From Acidobacteriota bacterium (lineage in GTDB: Bacteria > Acidobacteriota > UBA6911 > RPQK01 > DATIPO01), in NCBI GenBank assembly GCA_035471785.1, contig DATIPQ010000139.1:1-57388 (forward strand): 57,388 nucleotides of DNA, written 5' to 3'. Every line of letters begins with the position of its first letter. The first letter of the stretch is position 1. Below, one piece after another: positions 24,066-32,027 of the stretch. The notes under the pieces were generated by a model, which had not been told where the DNA came from, made no database searches, and was given only the letters and a program-made list of their open reading frames with translations. The translations under genes and the position numbers were made by a program.

Positions 24066-24353
24066 TCAGGCCGCGGCCTCCAGCTCCACGAGTTTGGCCT
24101 TGTGCATCAGCCTGAGATGCCCCTCGACCAAAGCGGCCAGGGAAGATCCGTCTTCAAACTCCGACAGGTCGAAGCTGCTGCCCAGCTCGCGGGCTATGTC
24201 TTCGACGGAATGCTCGCCCGTGCATCGTTCCCAAATGAACTCCGAAGTGGGGTTGAGGATGCAGATGGCGCCTGTGCTCTGCTCGAACACCAAGGTCGAT
24301 CCGCCTTCCTGCCTGGTGATGACCTGCGTGCTGCGTTTGAAAAAGTCACTCAT
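24066..24353 (-). CDS. PqqD-family RiPP recognition element protein
   Basis: A 95-residue stand-alone PqqD-type protein. The middle (STLVFEQSTGAICILNPTSE, then FIWERCTGEHSVEDIARELG) is the typical winged-helix core that binds leader peptides and hands them to radical SAM maturases. ATG 24353 is chosen because AAGGAG lies 9 bp upstream; an open frame to 24449 lacks a site. It is the first structural gene of the operon and lies 44 bp before the first maturase. It resembles ScmD-type proteins, but the precursor downstream is not one I recognise. Confidence 0.9.
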   Translation of the reverse strand: MSDFFKRSTQVITRQEGGSTLVFEQSTGAICILNPTSEFIWERCTGEHSVEDIARELGSSFDLSEFEDGSSLAALVEGHLRLMHKAKLVELEAAA

Positions 24354-24443
24354 GATCTCAAGCTCCTTTTTTGGCAATCTCGAATGATGAAGGGATTCTG
24401 CCAGCCCTGACGGGGCGGGTCTGTCATCTGCTTTACGCGGGTG

Positions 24444-24459
24444 TGTCAACTACTTGACA
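24444..24459. promoter_or_regulatory. perfect dyad TGTCAA-N4-TTGACA, candidate operator of the RiPP operon
   Basis: TGTCAA (24444-24449), CTAC, TTGACA (24454-24459) form a perfect 6-bp inverted repeat with a 4-bp spacer. It is 33 bp past the stop of the Crp/Fnr-type gene and about 90 bp upstream of the pqqD-like start. The minus-strand TTGACA also matches a -35 box. The spacing is that of FNR-type boxes, although the half-site sequence differs from TTGAT. Confidence 0.6.
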
Positions 24460-24491
24460 TCGGCAGCGCGGATGAGGAGGGAGGAGCAAAG

Positions 24492-25193
24492 TCAGGCGTC
24501 AAGCAGCGTTATCCAGGAACCCCGGCGCTTGATCAGGCCCTGCTTGTCGAGGTCTTGCAGCAGCTTGGTGGTCCACTGCCTGGAACAGCCGATGCTCTCG
24601 GCAAGCTCCTGCACGGTGAAGGGGAGCTTGAGCTGCACCCCCTGGCTGGTGCGGCGACCGCAACTCTCGGCCAAATGGCTGAGCTTGTGCAAGAGCCGCT
24701 GCTGGGGAGGACGTCCCCCGGCAATGTCGCAGATTTCAGCTACCGAACGATGGGTGTCGCGGCTGATGGAAACCAACAGAGCCACGGCCAGGGAAGAGTC
24801 GTCCTGAAGCAGGGAGCGGAACTGCTGGCCCTGAAAGAACTCCATCTCGGCTTCTTCCAGGACTTCAGCGCTGGCATGATAGCAGGCGTCGGCCAGCAAC
24901 TCGTTGAGACCCAGGATGCTTCCAGGACCGACGACTCCCACATTGACCGCCTTGCCTTCTTCGGTAACGTGGGAAAGCCTCACCCAACCGCACCGCAGCA
25001 CCGAGACGCCGTCGGCCCGCTGGCCTTGGTGATAGATGGTGACGCCGGGGCTGTAGCGGCGAAGGACGAGAGATTCACGAAGGCGCTGACGGCTTTTTTG
25101 AGGCAGTTCCTCGAGGCAACATTTGCCCCGCGCTTCGCAGACCCGGCAAGCCGTTCTAAGGGCGGTGGCCTCGATGTCGCTCTTCATATCCAT
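24492..25193 (-). CDS. Crp/Fnr-family transcription regulator with N-terminal Cys cluster
   Basis: A 233-residue regulator. Residues 16-26 are CRVCEARGKCC, giving the spacing CX2CX5C that in FNR ligates an oxygen-sensitive [4Fe-4S] cluster. A cyclic-nucleotide-binding-type beta barrel follows (~30-145), then a dimer helix and a C-terminal winged helix with recognition segment ELAESIGCSRQWTTKLLQDL (~200-219). The position of the fourth FNR ligand (Cys122 in E. coli) is Met here, but Cys26, Cys68 and Cys104 are extra. It is on the same strand as and 138 bp upstream of the pqqD-like gene. It probably controls the peptide operon in response to oxygen or redox state. Confidence 0.88.
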   Translation of the reverse strand: MDMKSDIEATALRTACRVCEARGKCCLEELPQKSRQRLRESLVLRRYSPGVTIYHQGQRADGVSVLRCGWVRLSHVTEEGKAVNVGVVGPGSILGLNELLADACYHASAEVLEEAEMEFFQGQQFRSLLQDDSSLAVALLVSISRDTHRSVAEICDIAGGRPPQQRLLHKLSHLAESCGRRTSQGVQLKLPFTVQELAESIGCSRQWTTKLLQDLDKQGLIKRRGSWITLLDA

Positions 25194-25364
25194 CCCCGCG
25201 GGCGGGAAGCGGACGGGATATCCGCTATGGTTACAACATCATGAGTGCAAAATAGCTTTCTTAGAAAATACAGGTAATTTTATCATTGCGATCTTGTTGA
25301 TGCAAGGGAAAGCCTGAGATTATTGCATTGGAATTCACTTCGGTGCGCGGATGCACAGACTCGC

Positions 25365-26804
25365 CTAGGGGCCCTTGCTGAAGGTCGTCCGAACAGCTTG
25401 CAGGACGAGGGCGGCCGCCAGGGTGGAGGCGGTGCCCACCAGCACGTACCAAGTCCAGGCCAGAGGGGTGTAGAGTTTGATGGCCAGCATGACGGCCAAT
25501 CCGAAGACCAGTCCGGAAAGGGCGGCGGACTGTCCGGCCCGGCGGCTGACCAGGCCCAGCAGGAAAATGCCCAGGACGCTGCCCATGGTGATGCTGGCGA
25601 TGGCCAGTCCGGTCTCCAGCACGTTTCCCCAGCCCTTGGCCAAGAAGGCCACCGCCGCCAAAGCTCCGCCCCAGGCCAGGGTAAAAAGCCGCGAGACGCG
25701 CAGATAGTGGCTTTGCGAGCCGTCGGGCACCAGGTAGGGGCGATAGTAGTCGTTGACGCTGGAAGAGGCCAAGGAATTGAGGGAGCTGCTGAGGGTGGAC
25801 ATGGCGGCGGCGAAGACGGCGGCGATGATCAGCCCCGAGATTCCGGAGGGCATTTCCTGCACGATGAAGAGAGGAAAGACGCGGTCGGTCTGCTGCAGAG
25901 GCGACTCCATGGGAAAGTGCCGGTAGAAGGTATAGAGCATGAGTCCGATGACCAGGAAGAGGGCGAACTGGGCCAGCACCACGACTCCGCTGAAGATCAG
26001 CGCCACCCGGCTGCCCCGCAGGTTTCCGCAGGTCAGGTAGCGCTGCACCATCATCTGGTCGGCCCCGTGGGTGGCGAAAGTGAGGAAGGCTCCGCCCACC
26101 ATCCCGCCCCAGAATGTGAGCGGCCGGGTGAAGTCGAGAGAGAAATCGAAGACCTGGAACTTTGCCGAAGCCACGCTGCTGACCTCGGTCCAGCCTCCGG
26201 GAATGCGGTCGAGCAGGATGTAGAAGGCCAGCAGGGCTCCGCCGATGTAGATGGCCAGTTGCACCACGTCGTTCCAGACCACGGCCCGCATCCCGCCGTA
26301 GAAGGTGTAGACGACGGTGACGGCTGCGATGATCAGAATAGTCCAGACGTCGGCCATTTGCGTGACCACGGCCAGAACCAGGGCTGTGGCGAAGAGGCGC
26401 ACGCCGTCCCCCAGCGTGCGGGTGACTTGAAAGATGAGGGCCGAGGCCGAGCGCACCCTTCCCCCGAAGCGCTGGTTGAGCAGCTCGTAGGCGGTCTGGA
26501 TGCGCCCTCGCAGATAGCCCGGCATAAGCACGGCGGCGACCAGTATCTTGCCGATGCAATACCCCATGGCCACCTGCAGAAAGGTGAGGTTTCCGGAATA
26601 CGATATGGCCGGCGCTCCGATGAAGGTCAGGGTGCTGGTTTCGGTAGCCACGATGGAAAAGGAAATCGCCCACCAGGGCATGCGTCCGCCGCCCAGAAAG
26701 TAATCGTCCAGGTCCTTTTGACCCCGTCCCACGTAGAGCCCCAGTCCGGCGCTGGCGGCCAAGTAGGCGAAAAGCACCAGGTAATCGAGTCCGGTAAATG
26801 CCAT
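25365..26804 (-). CDS. sodium:solute symporter (SSS family)
   Basis: A 479-residue membrane protein with about 13 TM helices. The family signature is visible at the N-terminus (FAYLAASAGLGLYVGRGQKD, then DDYFLGGGRMPWWAISFS) and in the helix-1/helix-8 sodium-site regions (IVATETSTLTFIGAPA; AAVFAAAMSTLSSSLNSLAS). SSS carriers take up sugars, amino acids or sialic acid with sodium; the substrate cannot be told from sequence alone. Divergent from it lies a BadF-type sugar kinase, which suggests an amino-sugar or sugar substrate. TATAAT lies 8 bp before ATG 26804 and there is no Shine-Dalgarno. Confidence 0.92.
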   Translation of the reverse strand: MAFTGLDYLVLFAYLAASAGLGLYVGRGQKDLDDYFLGGGRMPWWAISFSIVATETSTLTFIGAPAISYSGNLTFLQVAMGYCIGKILVAAVLMPGYLRGRIQTAYELLNQRFGGRVRSASALIFQVTRTLGDGVRLFATALVLAVVTQMADVWTILIIAAVTVVYTFYGGMRAVVWNDVVQLAIYIGGALLAFYILLDRIPGGWTEVSSVASAKFQVFDFSLDFTRPLTFWGGMVGGAFLTFATHGADQMMVQRYLTCGNLRGSRVALIFSGVVVLAQFALFLVIGLMLYTFYRHFPMESPLQQTDRVFPLFIVQEMPSGISGLIIAAVFAAAMSTLSSSLNSLASSSVNDYYRPYLVPDGSQSHYLRVSRLFTLAWGGALAAVAFLAKGWGNVLETGLAIASITMGSVLGIFLLGLVSRRAGQSAALSGLVFGLAVMLAIKLYTPLAWTWYVLVGTASTLAAALVLQAVRTTFSKGP

Positions 26805-26812
26805 GAGGCGTG

Positions 26813-26818
26813 ATTATA
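26813..26818 (-). promoter_or_regulatory. perfect -10 box TATAAT 8 bp before the symporter start
   Basis: The minus strand reads TATAAT at 26818-26813, then eight bases, then ATG 26804. A transcript from it would be essentially leaderless. No recognisable -35 box. Confidence 0.6.
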
Positions 26819-26863
26819 GCGATCCGGTGTGGCGGAGACGTGAGGTATTTTAGGAGGATGAGC

Positions 26864-27796
26864 TTGTCCTCCAGGAGGGTTGTGGTGGGAATTGACGGAG
26901 GAGCCAGCCGCACCGTTTGCCTGGTGGCGGATTTGAACGGGGCTATCCTGGGAAGGGGACGCGGCGGGCCTTCCAACTACCACAAGTGCGGACTCTACGC
27001 CGCCAAGGTCTCGGTACGGGACGCGCTGGCCTCGGCCCTGCTGGCGGCAGGACGCAGGGTGGAGGACGTGGAAGTGGTGTGCGCCGGACTGGCCGGCGTG
27101 GCCCGTCCACTCGACCGGGAACTCTTTTCGCGGGCCTTCGCCGAGTTGGCCCGCAAGGCCCGCCTGATTCTGGAAGACGACGCCCGCGTTGCATTGGCCG
27201 GAGCTACCGAGAACCGCCCGGGCATCATCGTCATCTGCGGCACCGGCTCCATCGCCATGGGGATGGACGGACGGGGAGGACGGGCCCGCGCCGGCGGCTG
27301 GGGCCATCTGCTGGGCGACGAGGGCAGCGGATACGACATCGCCAGGCGCGGACTGGCGGCGGCGCTCAAATCGGCGGACGGACGCGGCCCCTCCACCTCG
27401 CTGAGGCAAAAAATCCGCCGCGAACTCTACCTGGACAGCCTGCAAGACCTCATCCCCGTCCTCTACGGAGAGCGCGTCACTCCCGACCGCATCGCCTCCC
27501 TCTTCCCGCTGGTGCTGGAAGCAGCCGAGGAAGGCGACCAGGTGTCGAGGCGGTTGCTGAGGGAGGCGGCGAGCGAACTGATCGACTCCGTTGCGGCGGT
27601 GAGCAGGCAATTGCACCTCGACGATTCCGAGCCGTTGCTGATAAGCGCTTCGGGAGGCGCCTGGCAGTCCGCGGACATGCTCCGCAAGGAGTTCCTCGAT
27701 CTGCTTCCGCGACGCCTTCCCCAGGCCCGCTTCCAGCAAGCCCTGCGTTCTCCCGAAGAAGGCGCCGTCCTGCTGGCTCTGGCCGAGCTCGACTAA
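26864..27796 (+). CDS. BadF/BadG-type ATPase, probable N-acetylglucosamine kinase
   Basis: An ASKHA-fold kinase of the BadF/BcrA ATPase family. The phosphate-1 loop VVVGIDGGASRTVCLVAD lies at the start, the second loop IIVICGTGSIAMGM near residue 120, GWGHLLGDEGSGYDI near 145, and the adenosine motif LLISASGGAWQS near 265. In this family these belong to GlcNAc kinases that feed amino sugars into cell metabolism. AGGAGG at 26852-26857 directly abuts ATG 26858, so TTG 26864, 6 bp away, is the better start (310 aa). It diverges from the SSS symporter; the two may form an uptake-phosphorylation pair. Its stop overlaps the convergent S41 gene by 4 bp. Confidence 0.85.
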   Translation: MSSRRVVVGIDGGASRTVCLVADLNGAILGRGRGGPSNYHKCGLYAAKVSVRDALASALLAAGRRVEDVEVVCAGLAGVARPLDRELFSRAFAELARKARLILEDDARVALAGATENRPGIIVICGTGSIAMGMDGRGGRARAGGWGHLLGDEGSGYDIARRGLAAALKSADGRGPSTSLRQKIRRELYLDSLQDLIPVLYGERVTPDRIASLFPLVLEAAEEGDQVSRRLLREAASELIDSVAAVSRQLHLDDSEPLLISASGGAWQSADMLRKEFLDLLPRRLPQARFQQALRSPEEGAVLLALAELD

Positions 27797-30153
27797 TCCC
27801 CGGGTGAAAGCTTCTCAAGCAGGTGCTGGACGGCTGCTTCCAGCACTTCGTCACGTCCCTGGCGAATGCCCTCGAGTGTGGCAGCGGCCTGCACGTGCGG
27901 CTGCAGTCCGCGGCGCTGCAAGGTCGTGCCGTCGGGGCGGCTCAAGCTTTCGACGGTCAGAAAGGCCCTGATTCCGCCTGGCAGGCTGATGGAGGCGATT
28001 TCTCCCACAGCCCCGTTGCTGGCCGAACCCACGTAGGTGACCCGGCCCACCGCCTCCAAGAACAGGCAAGCCTGCTCGGCCTGGCTGATGGTTTCTTCGT
28101 TGATCAGCACCACCAAACGTCCCGAGTAAGGAGTGCCCCGTGGTCGCGCCGTGCGCAGCACAGTCTCGGCAATCCGGCGGACGTCCGGGTCGGGACTCAT
28201 GGGCTCCAAGCGCCTCAGCAGCCCGGCCGCGGCTTGTCGGCGCCCCATCAGCCCGGTCAACGGCCAAACTCCTCCCCGAGGAAATCCCCGCATGTCGAAA
28301 ACAATGGCCGGAGTCTCTCTCACGGCCTGGTAGGCCAGGGGCGCTTCCCCGGCCGACAGGCGGTCCAAGTCGACATAACCGAATCCCTCTTCAAGCACCT
28401 CGTAGTCGGGACGCGTGCGGGCCAGGCGGCGGCGTCCCATGCTGCGCGGCAGCGTGAGCTCTTGCAGGCTGCCGTCGTCCTTGGCGACTTTGAGCCGGGC
28501 GATGGAAGCTTCGGGTCCGCCCAACAGGTTGGAGAACGCTTTCAGCCGGGCGGCCTGCGGGGTCGAGGCCGGCAAATAGGGCAGCAGCTTTTCCACCCGC
28601 TGTTCCACCGGGATGCCGTCCACTTCGACGATCACGTCACCCACCTCGAGGTCTCCCGTCTCCTCCGGCTTGAGGATCTCGAAAACCGCGGCCTGTCCTT
28701 GCACGCCTTTGATTACGAATCCCGGAACCGCCGGGCCGAAGAACTCGGTCAGCACCGGACTGCTGAGGAAGCTCAGCGAGTCCTGGGTGCGGGCCGCCAG
28801 TTGAGCCGCAGCCAGGTGATACTCGATGGCATCGGAGGCATCGCCAAAACGGACGATGAATTCGCCCAGCAGGCTATCCCACGACTCGTCCAGGAGGCCC
28901 TTATAGGGCGAGAAGTAGTGAAAGGCGTTCCAGTAGCGGAAGAGTCCCAGCAAGCGCTGTTGCAGCGAGGGATAGAGCTCGTCCTCTGGGGAGGCGGCCC
29001 CGGGCCGGGAGGCGATCAGGGCCTGCCGGTCCGACTCTTGCAGGACTCTGCGCTGAGGAGTCTGCGACACGACCTGGCGGGCGATGCGGGAGAGGGCCTC
29101 CAGGTCTCTTGCCTCCAGGGCGCCGATGATGAGGTCAGGCTGGAAGCCGACGCTTCCGTCTGCGTGCAGCCACTGATTGAGGCGTATGGACGCGGATAGG
29201 CCATGAGGAAGATCGAGGGTGTATCCCGATCCGCCCTGCAGTCCCAGGCGCCTGGCTGAACCCTGATAGACGATGCGGGCTCTCCCCACCGCTCTCAAAC
29301 CTCCCAAGACAGGAATCACCCCGCTGGGCGTGCCCTCATTGACGAAGAAGACCAGGGTGCCTTTGCGCTCCGGTTGCCCGTCCCCGAGCGGGACCTGCCC
29401 GGGATCCTCCGCCGGCCTGCTCGACGGTTGAATGCGCTGGGGCTGCGCCTGCACGAAACCCGAATAGAAGGAGGACGAGGCCTGACCTTCGGCCATGAAA
29501 CCCGAATGCCTGCGCCGTCGGGCGGTGGTGAGGACGAAGGGCTCGTCGACCAGCAGAGGCGCCACCGAGGCCAGATGCGTGCCCAGGCGCCATCCTCCCC
29601 CCAGGTCGGGGCCCTGGCGGCGCAGATCCACGACTACAAGTTGAGACTCGATGGCCCGCACCAGCTCGGCCTCGAGCAATTCTCCTCCGCTGGCAGAGGA
29701 CATCCTTCCGTAAGCTGTGGACCTGACCACCGCGGTGCCGTCTTCAAGCACGCTGAGGTAAGGCTGGCGCAAAGCATCCTCAGGGGCTTCCCCAAAGCCG
29801 TCTTCTCGGGACTCGCCCCCACTCACGCGGGTGTCGGCGTCGGCCAAGTGGTCCAACATCTTCTGCAAGGCGGCCCGATACTCCTCTTTAGTGGCAGCCC
29901 CTTCCACCTGGGGAACCGTCTCCAGCAAGGCTTGGTCCCAATCCAACCCGGCCTGGGCGGTTTTGGGGTGGAAAAGCCATACCGCTCCCCACAGCCTGGC
30001 CAACCCCTCCATCCGCTCCACCCGACCCGATTCCCATCGCTCGGATGTCTCCTCTGCGTCCTCCTGGCCGAGGGCCGGCGTGGTCTGAGAGAGAAGAACC
30101 AGGGTGAGAAGAGCACCTATTCTGCTTTTGATCCAATAGCCGGACTCCCACAT
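27793..30153 (-). CDS. large secreted S41-family peptidase-like protein
   Basis: A 786-residue exported protein. A signal peptide spans ~8-30 (SRIGALLTLVLLSQTTPALG). Residues ~30-420 contain an N-terminal S41-associated helical region and a first degenerate S41-like domain (VVVDLRRQGPDLGGGW). A PDZ-like stretch lies near 500-540 (LEVGDVIVEVDGIPVEQR) and the C-terminal S41 core near 590-760 (YVDLDRLSAGEAP, VLINEETISQAEQAC). The Ser of TISQAE (~688) fits the catalytic position, but the usual Lys region reads GSASNGAVGEI with no Lys, so activity is uncertain. ATG 30153 begins the signal peptide and follows TACAAT by 7 bp. It overlaps the sugar kinase gene by 4 bp at the 3' end. Confidence 0.8.
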   Translation of the reverse strand: MWESGYWIKSRIGALLTLVLLSQTTPALGQEDAEETSERWESGRVERMEGLARLWGAVWLFHPKTAQAGLDWDQALLETVPQVEGAATKEEYRAALQKMLDHLADADTRVSGGESREDGFGEAPEDALRQPYLSVLEDGTAVVRSTAYGRMSSASGGELLEAELVRAIESQLVVVDLRRQGPDLGGGWRLGTHLASVAPLLVDEPFVLTTARRRRHSGFMAEGQASSSFYSGFVQAQPQRIQPSSRPAEDPGQVPLGDGQPERKGTLVFFVNEGTPSGVIPVLGGLRAVGRARIVYQGSARRLGLQGGSGYTLDLPHGLSASIRLNQWLHADGSVGFQPDLIIGALEARDLEALSRIARQVVSQTPQRRVLQESDRQALIASRPGAASPEDELYPSLQQRLLGLFRYWNAFHYFSPYKGLLDESWDSLLGEFIVRFGDASDAIEYHLAAAQLAARTQDSLSFLSSPVLTEFFGPAVPGFVIKGVQGQAAVFEILKPEETGDLEVGDVIVEVDGIPVEQRVEKLLPYLPASTPQAARLKAFSNLLGGPEASIARLKVAKDDGSLQELTLPRSMGRRRLARTRPDYEVLEEGFGYVDLDRLSAGEAPLAYQAVRETPAIVFDMRGFPRGGVWPLTGLMGRRQAAAGLLRRLEPMSPDPDVRRIAETVLRTARPRGTPYSGRLVVLINEETISQAEQACLFLEAVGRVTYVGSASNGAVGEIASISLPGGIRAFLTVESLSRPDGTTLQRRGLQPHVQAAATLEGIRQGRDEVLEAAVQHLLEKLSPGD

Positions 30154-30160
30154 GGAGAGG

Positions 30161-30166
30161 ATTGTA
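30161..30166 (-). promoter_or_regulatory. -10-like TACAAT 7 bp before the S41 gene
   Basis: Minus-strand TACAAT at 30166-30161 precedes ATG 30153 by seven bases with no Shine-Dalgarno. Confidence 0.5.
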
Positions 30167-30329
30167 CTACGAGTTTTTGAGTGGTGTTCTTGGCAACTTG
30201 ACAAAGGCTCCGGCCCACGGCGCCGACAAGCCCAGAGGTGATGGTTTGGTGAGATAAGACATAAAATGATGCCGATTTCCACACCAGGGGGTCGCCATTG
30301 TCGGTGAAAAAGGATATGCTCTCACGCCG

Positions 30330-32015
30330 ATGGGGGACAGGGGCATTCGAATCCACAACAAGCTGGTGCGGCTGGTGACATCGGGAAGACTCATCCTTTG
30401 GGTGCTGCCTTTGATTCTCCTGATGGGAGCATGGGCCGCCATAGAGGGTCGGCGCCAGCAGCAGAAGCGGGCTCAGGCCGAACGCCTCTTGCAAGAAGGC
30501 CGTATTTCCGAGGCCGCCGAAATCGTGCGTGAGGTACCGGGCCGGCGCGCTCACGCCTTGCGCCTCGTGGCTCAAGCCCTCGACCCCGACCAGCCCGAGC
30601 CCCAACCCTCCCCGCCCCTGGCCTTGCAGGGCATCCCCTGGCGAGTCCTGCTGCAACAGAACCTGGAGAAAGGGCGCCACCAGGCGCTGCTGCGTTTGAC
30701 CCGACTCTTGGATCGCGTTGAGGAGCCCTCGGTCGAAACCTCCCTCTACGGGGCGGCGGCGCTGCTGGAATTGGGCCGTCATGACCAAGCCGAGGCCCGT
30801 TTACGGCGGCTTTCAGCGGACTGGAGGGGACACCCGATGGCGGGCCGCGTGAGCCGATCGCTGCAACTGCTGGCCCGGGGAGCCCGCACCCTGATCCGCG
30901 ACCGCAACGACACCCTCATCGGCTATCTCGACGCCGACGGTCAGTTGCAACTGCTGGAGGGCATCGACCCGTCCTGGCTGCCCCGCCAACTGGCCGAGAG
31001 GCTGCGCCGGCATGGCCAGGCCGGAGGGCTGCGCCTGACCCTCGATTTGGAGCTGAGCCGCATCTCTCTGGCCTCCTTGCGCGGTCGCCGCGGCAGCGTG
31101 GTGCTGCTTGATCCGCCCAGCGGCGACATTCTGGCGGCGGTTTCCGACTCGCGGACGTTGCGGCGGGAAAAGGGCACCACCCCTGCCTTCCAACAGCGTC
31201 GGGAGCCAGCCTCCATCGCCAAGCTGATCACCCTTTCGGCCGCCTTGAGAGCCGGAGTCGACATCGACGGCGAGGTCCGCAGCATGCGCTGCAACGGAAC
31301 CATACGCTACCCCGACGGCGTGGTTTGGTGCCCGGTGGGCGCGGGACGCGTCCGCAGCATCGAACGGGCGCTGGCACTCAGTTGCAACACCGCCTTCGCC
31401 AAGCTGGGCGACATCCTTGGAGCCGAAGCTTTGCTGGCCGAGTTCCGGCGCTTCGGTTTCGATTCCGGGCAACTTAACGGCTTCCCCTTAGGCCGCATCC
31501 TCATCCCCGATCCCGAGGGGACCCAATTGGGCAACCTCTCCATAGGACTCGAGGCGACCGACATCACTCCCCTGCACAGCGCGCTGATGGCGGCCATCTT
31601 CGCCAACCAGGGCAAGATGCCGGTTCCCGGACTGATCAAGGCCGAAACGGGAGTCCTGGGTTACTCGTGGCGTCGGCTGCAGCGCGGACCCGCCCTGCAG
31701 GTCATCGATCCCATCTGGATTCCGCGGCTGCAACGAGCCATGCAGGCGGTGACGCGGCAGGGCACCGCCCAGGGCATCGCCCCCTACGACTTTCCTGTGG
31801 CCATGAAGACGGGAACGGGCCGCAATCCGGGACTGCCCTTCCACACCAACTACATCGGAGTCGGGCCCCTTCCCCGCCCCAACATCGCCTTCTCGGTGCG
31901 CATTACCAACTACTGGAGTTCCAAGAAGGCCCGCTACGCCACCCGCACCGTCTCGCGCAGGCTGCTGCGTTCGCTGCGCTACCAGACCCACTCCTTGGAG
32001 AGCGCGGCCGACTGA
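30330..32015 (+). CDS. penicillin-binding protein, transpeptidase domain
   Basis: A 561-residue membrane-anchored PBP. One TM helix at ~18-37 (LILWVLPLILLMGAW) is followed by a helical, TPR-like stretch (AERLLQEGRISEAAEIVREV) up to ~190. The transpeptidase domain has all three active-site motifs: Ser295-Ile-Ala-Lys in EPASIAKL, Ser351-Cys-Asn in ALSCNTAF, and Lys493-Thr-Gly in AMKTGTG. It lacks the class B dimerisation domain of PBP2/PBP3, and the TPR-like segment in its place is unusual. It would cross-link peptidoglycan outside the membrane. It diverges from the S41 gene, 176 bp apart. Confidence 0.9.
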   Translation: MGDRGIRIHNKLVRLVTSGRLILWVLPLILLMGAWAAIEGRRQQQKRAQAERLLQEGRISEAAEIVREVPGRRAHALRLVAQALDPDQPEPQPSPPLALQGIPWRVLLQQNLEKGRHQALLRLTRLLDRVEEPSVETSLYGAAALLELGRHDQAEARLRRLSADWRGHPMAGRVSRSLQLLARGARTLIRDRNDTLIGYLDADGQLQLLEGIDPSWLPRQLAERLRRHGQAGGLRLTLDLELSRISLASLRGRRGSVVLLDPPSGDILAAVSDSRTLRREKGTTPAFQQRREPASIAKLITLSAALRAGVDIDGEVRSMRCNGTIRYPDGVVWCPVGAGRVRSIERALALSCNTAFAKLGDILGAEALLAEFRRFGFDSGQLNGFPLGRILIPDPEGTQLGNLSIGLEATDITPLHSALMAAIFANQGKMPVPGLIKAETGVLGYSWRRLQRGPALQVIDPIWIPRLQRAMQAVTRQGTAQGIAPYDFPVAMKTGTGRNPGLPFHTNYIGVGPLPRPNIAFSVRITNYWSSKKARYATRTVSRRLLRSLRYQTHSLESAAD

Positions 32016-32027
32016 GCTGAAACGCAG

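Noticed and set aside
25323-26813. 496-codon plus-strand frame over the symporter gene
   Set aside because: Composition (His/Gln/Gly/Asp-rich, no hydrophobic segments) is that of an antisense shadow of a membrane-protein gene.
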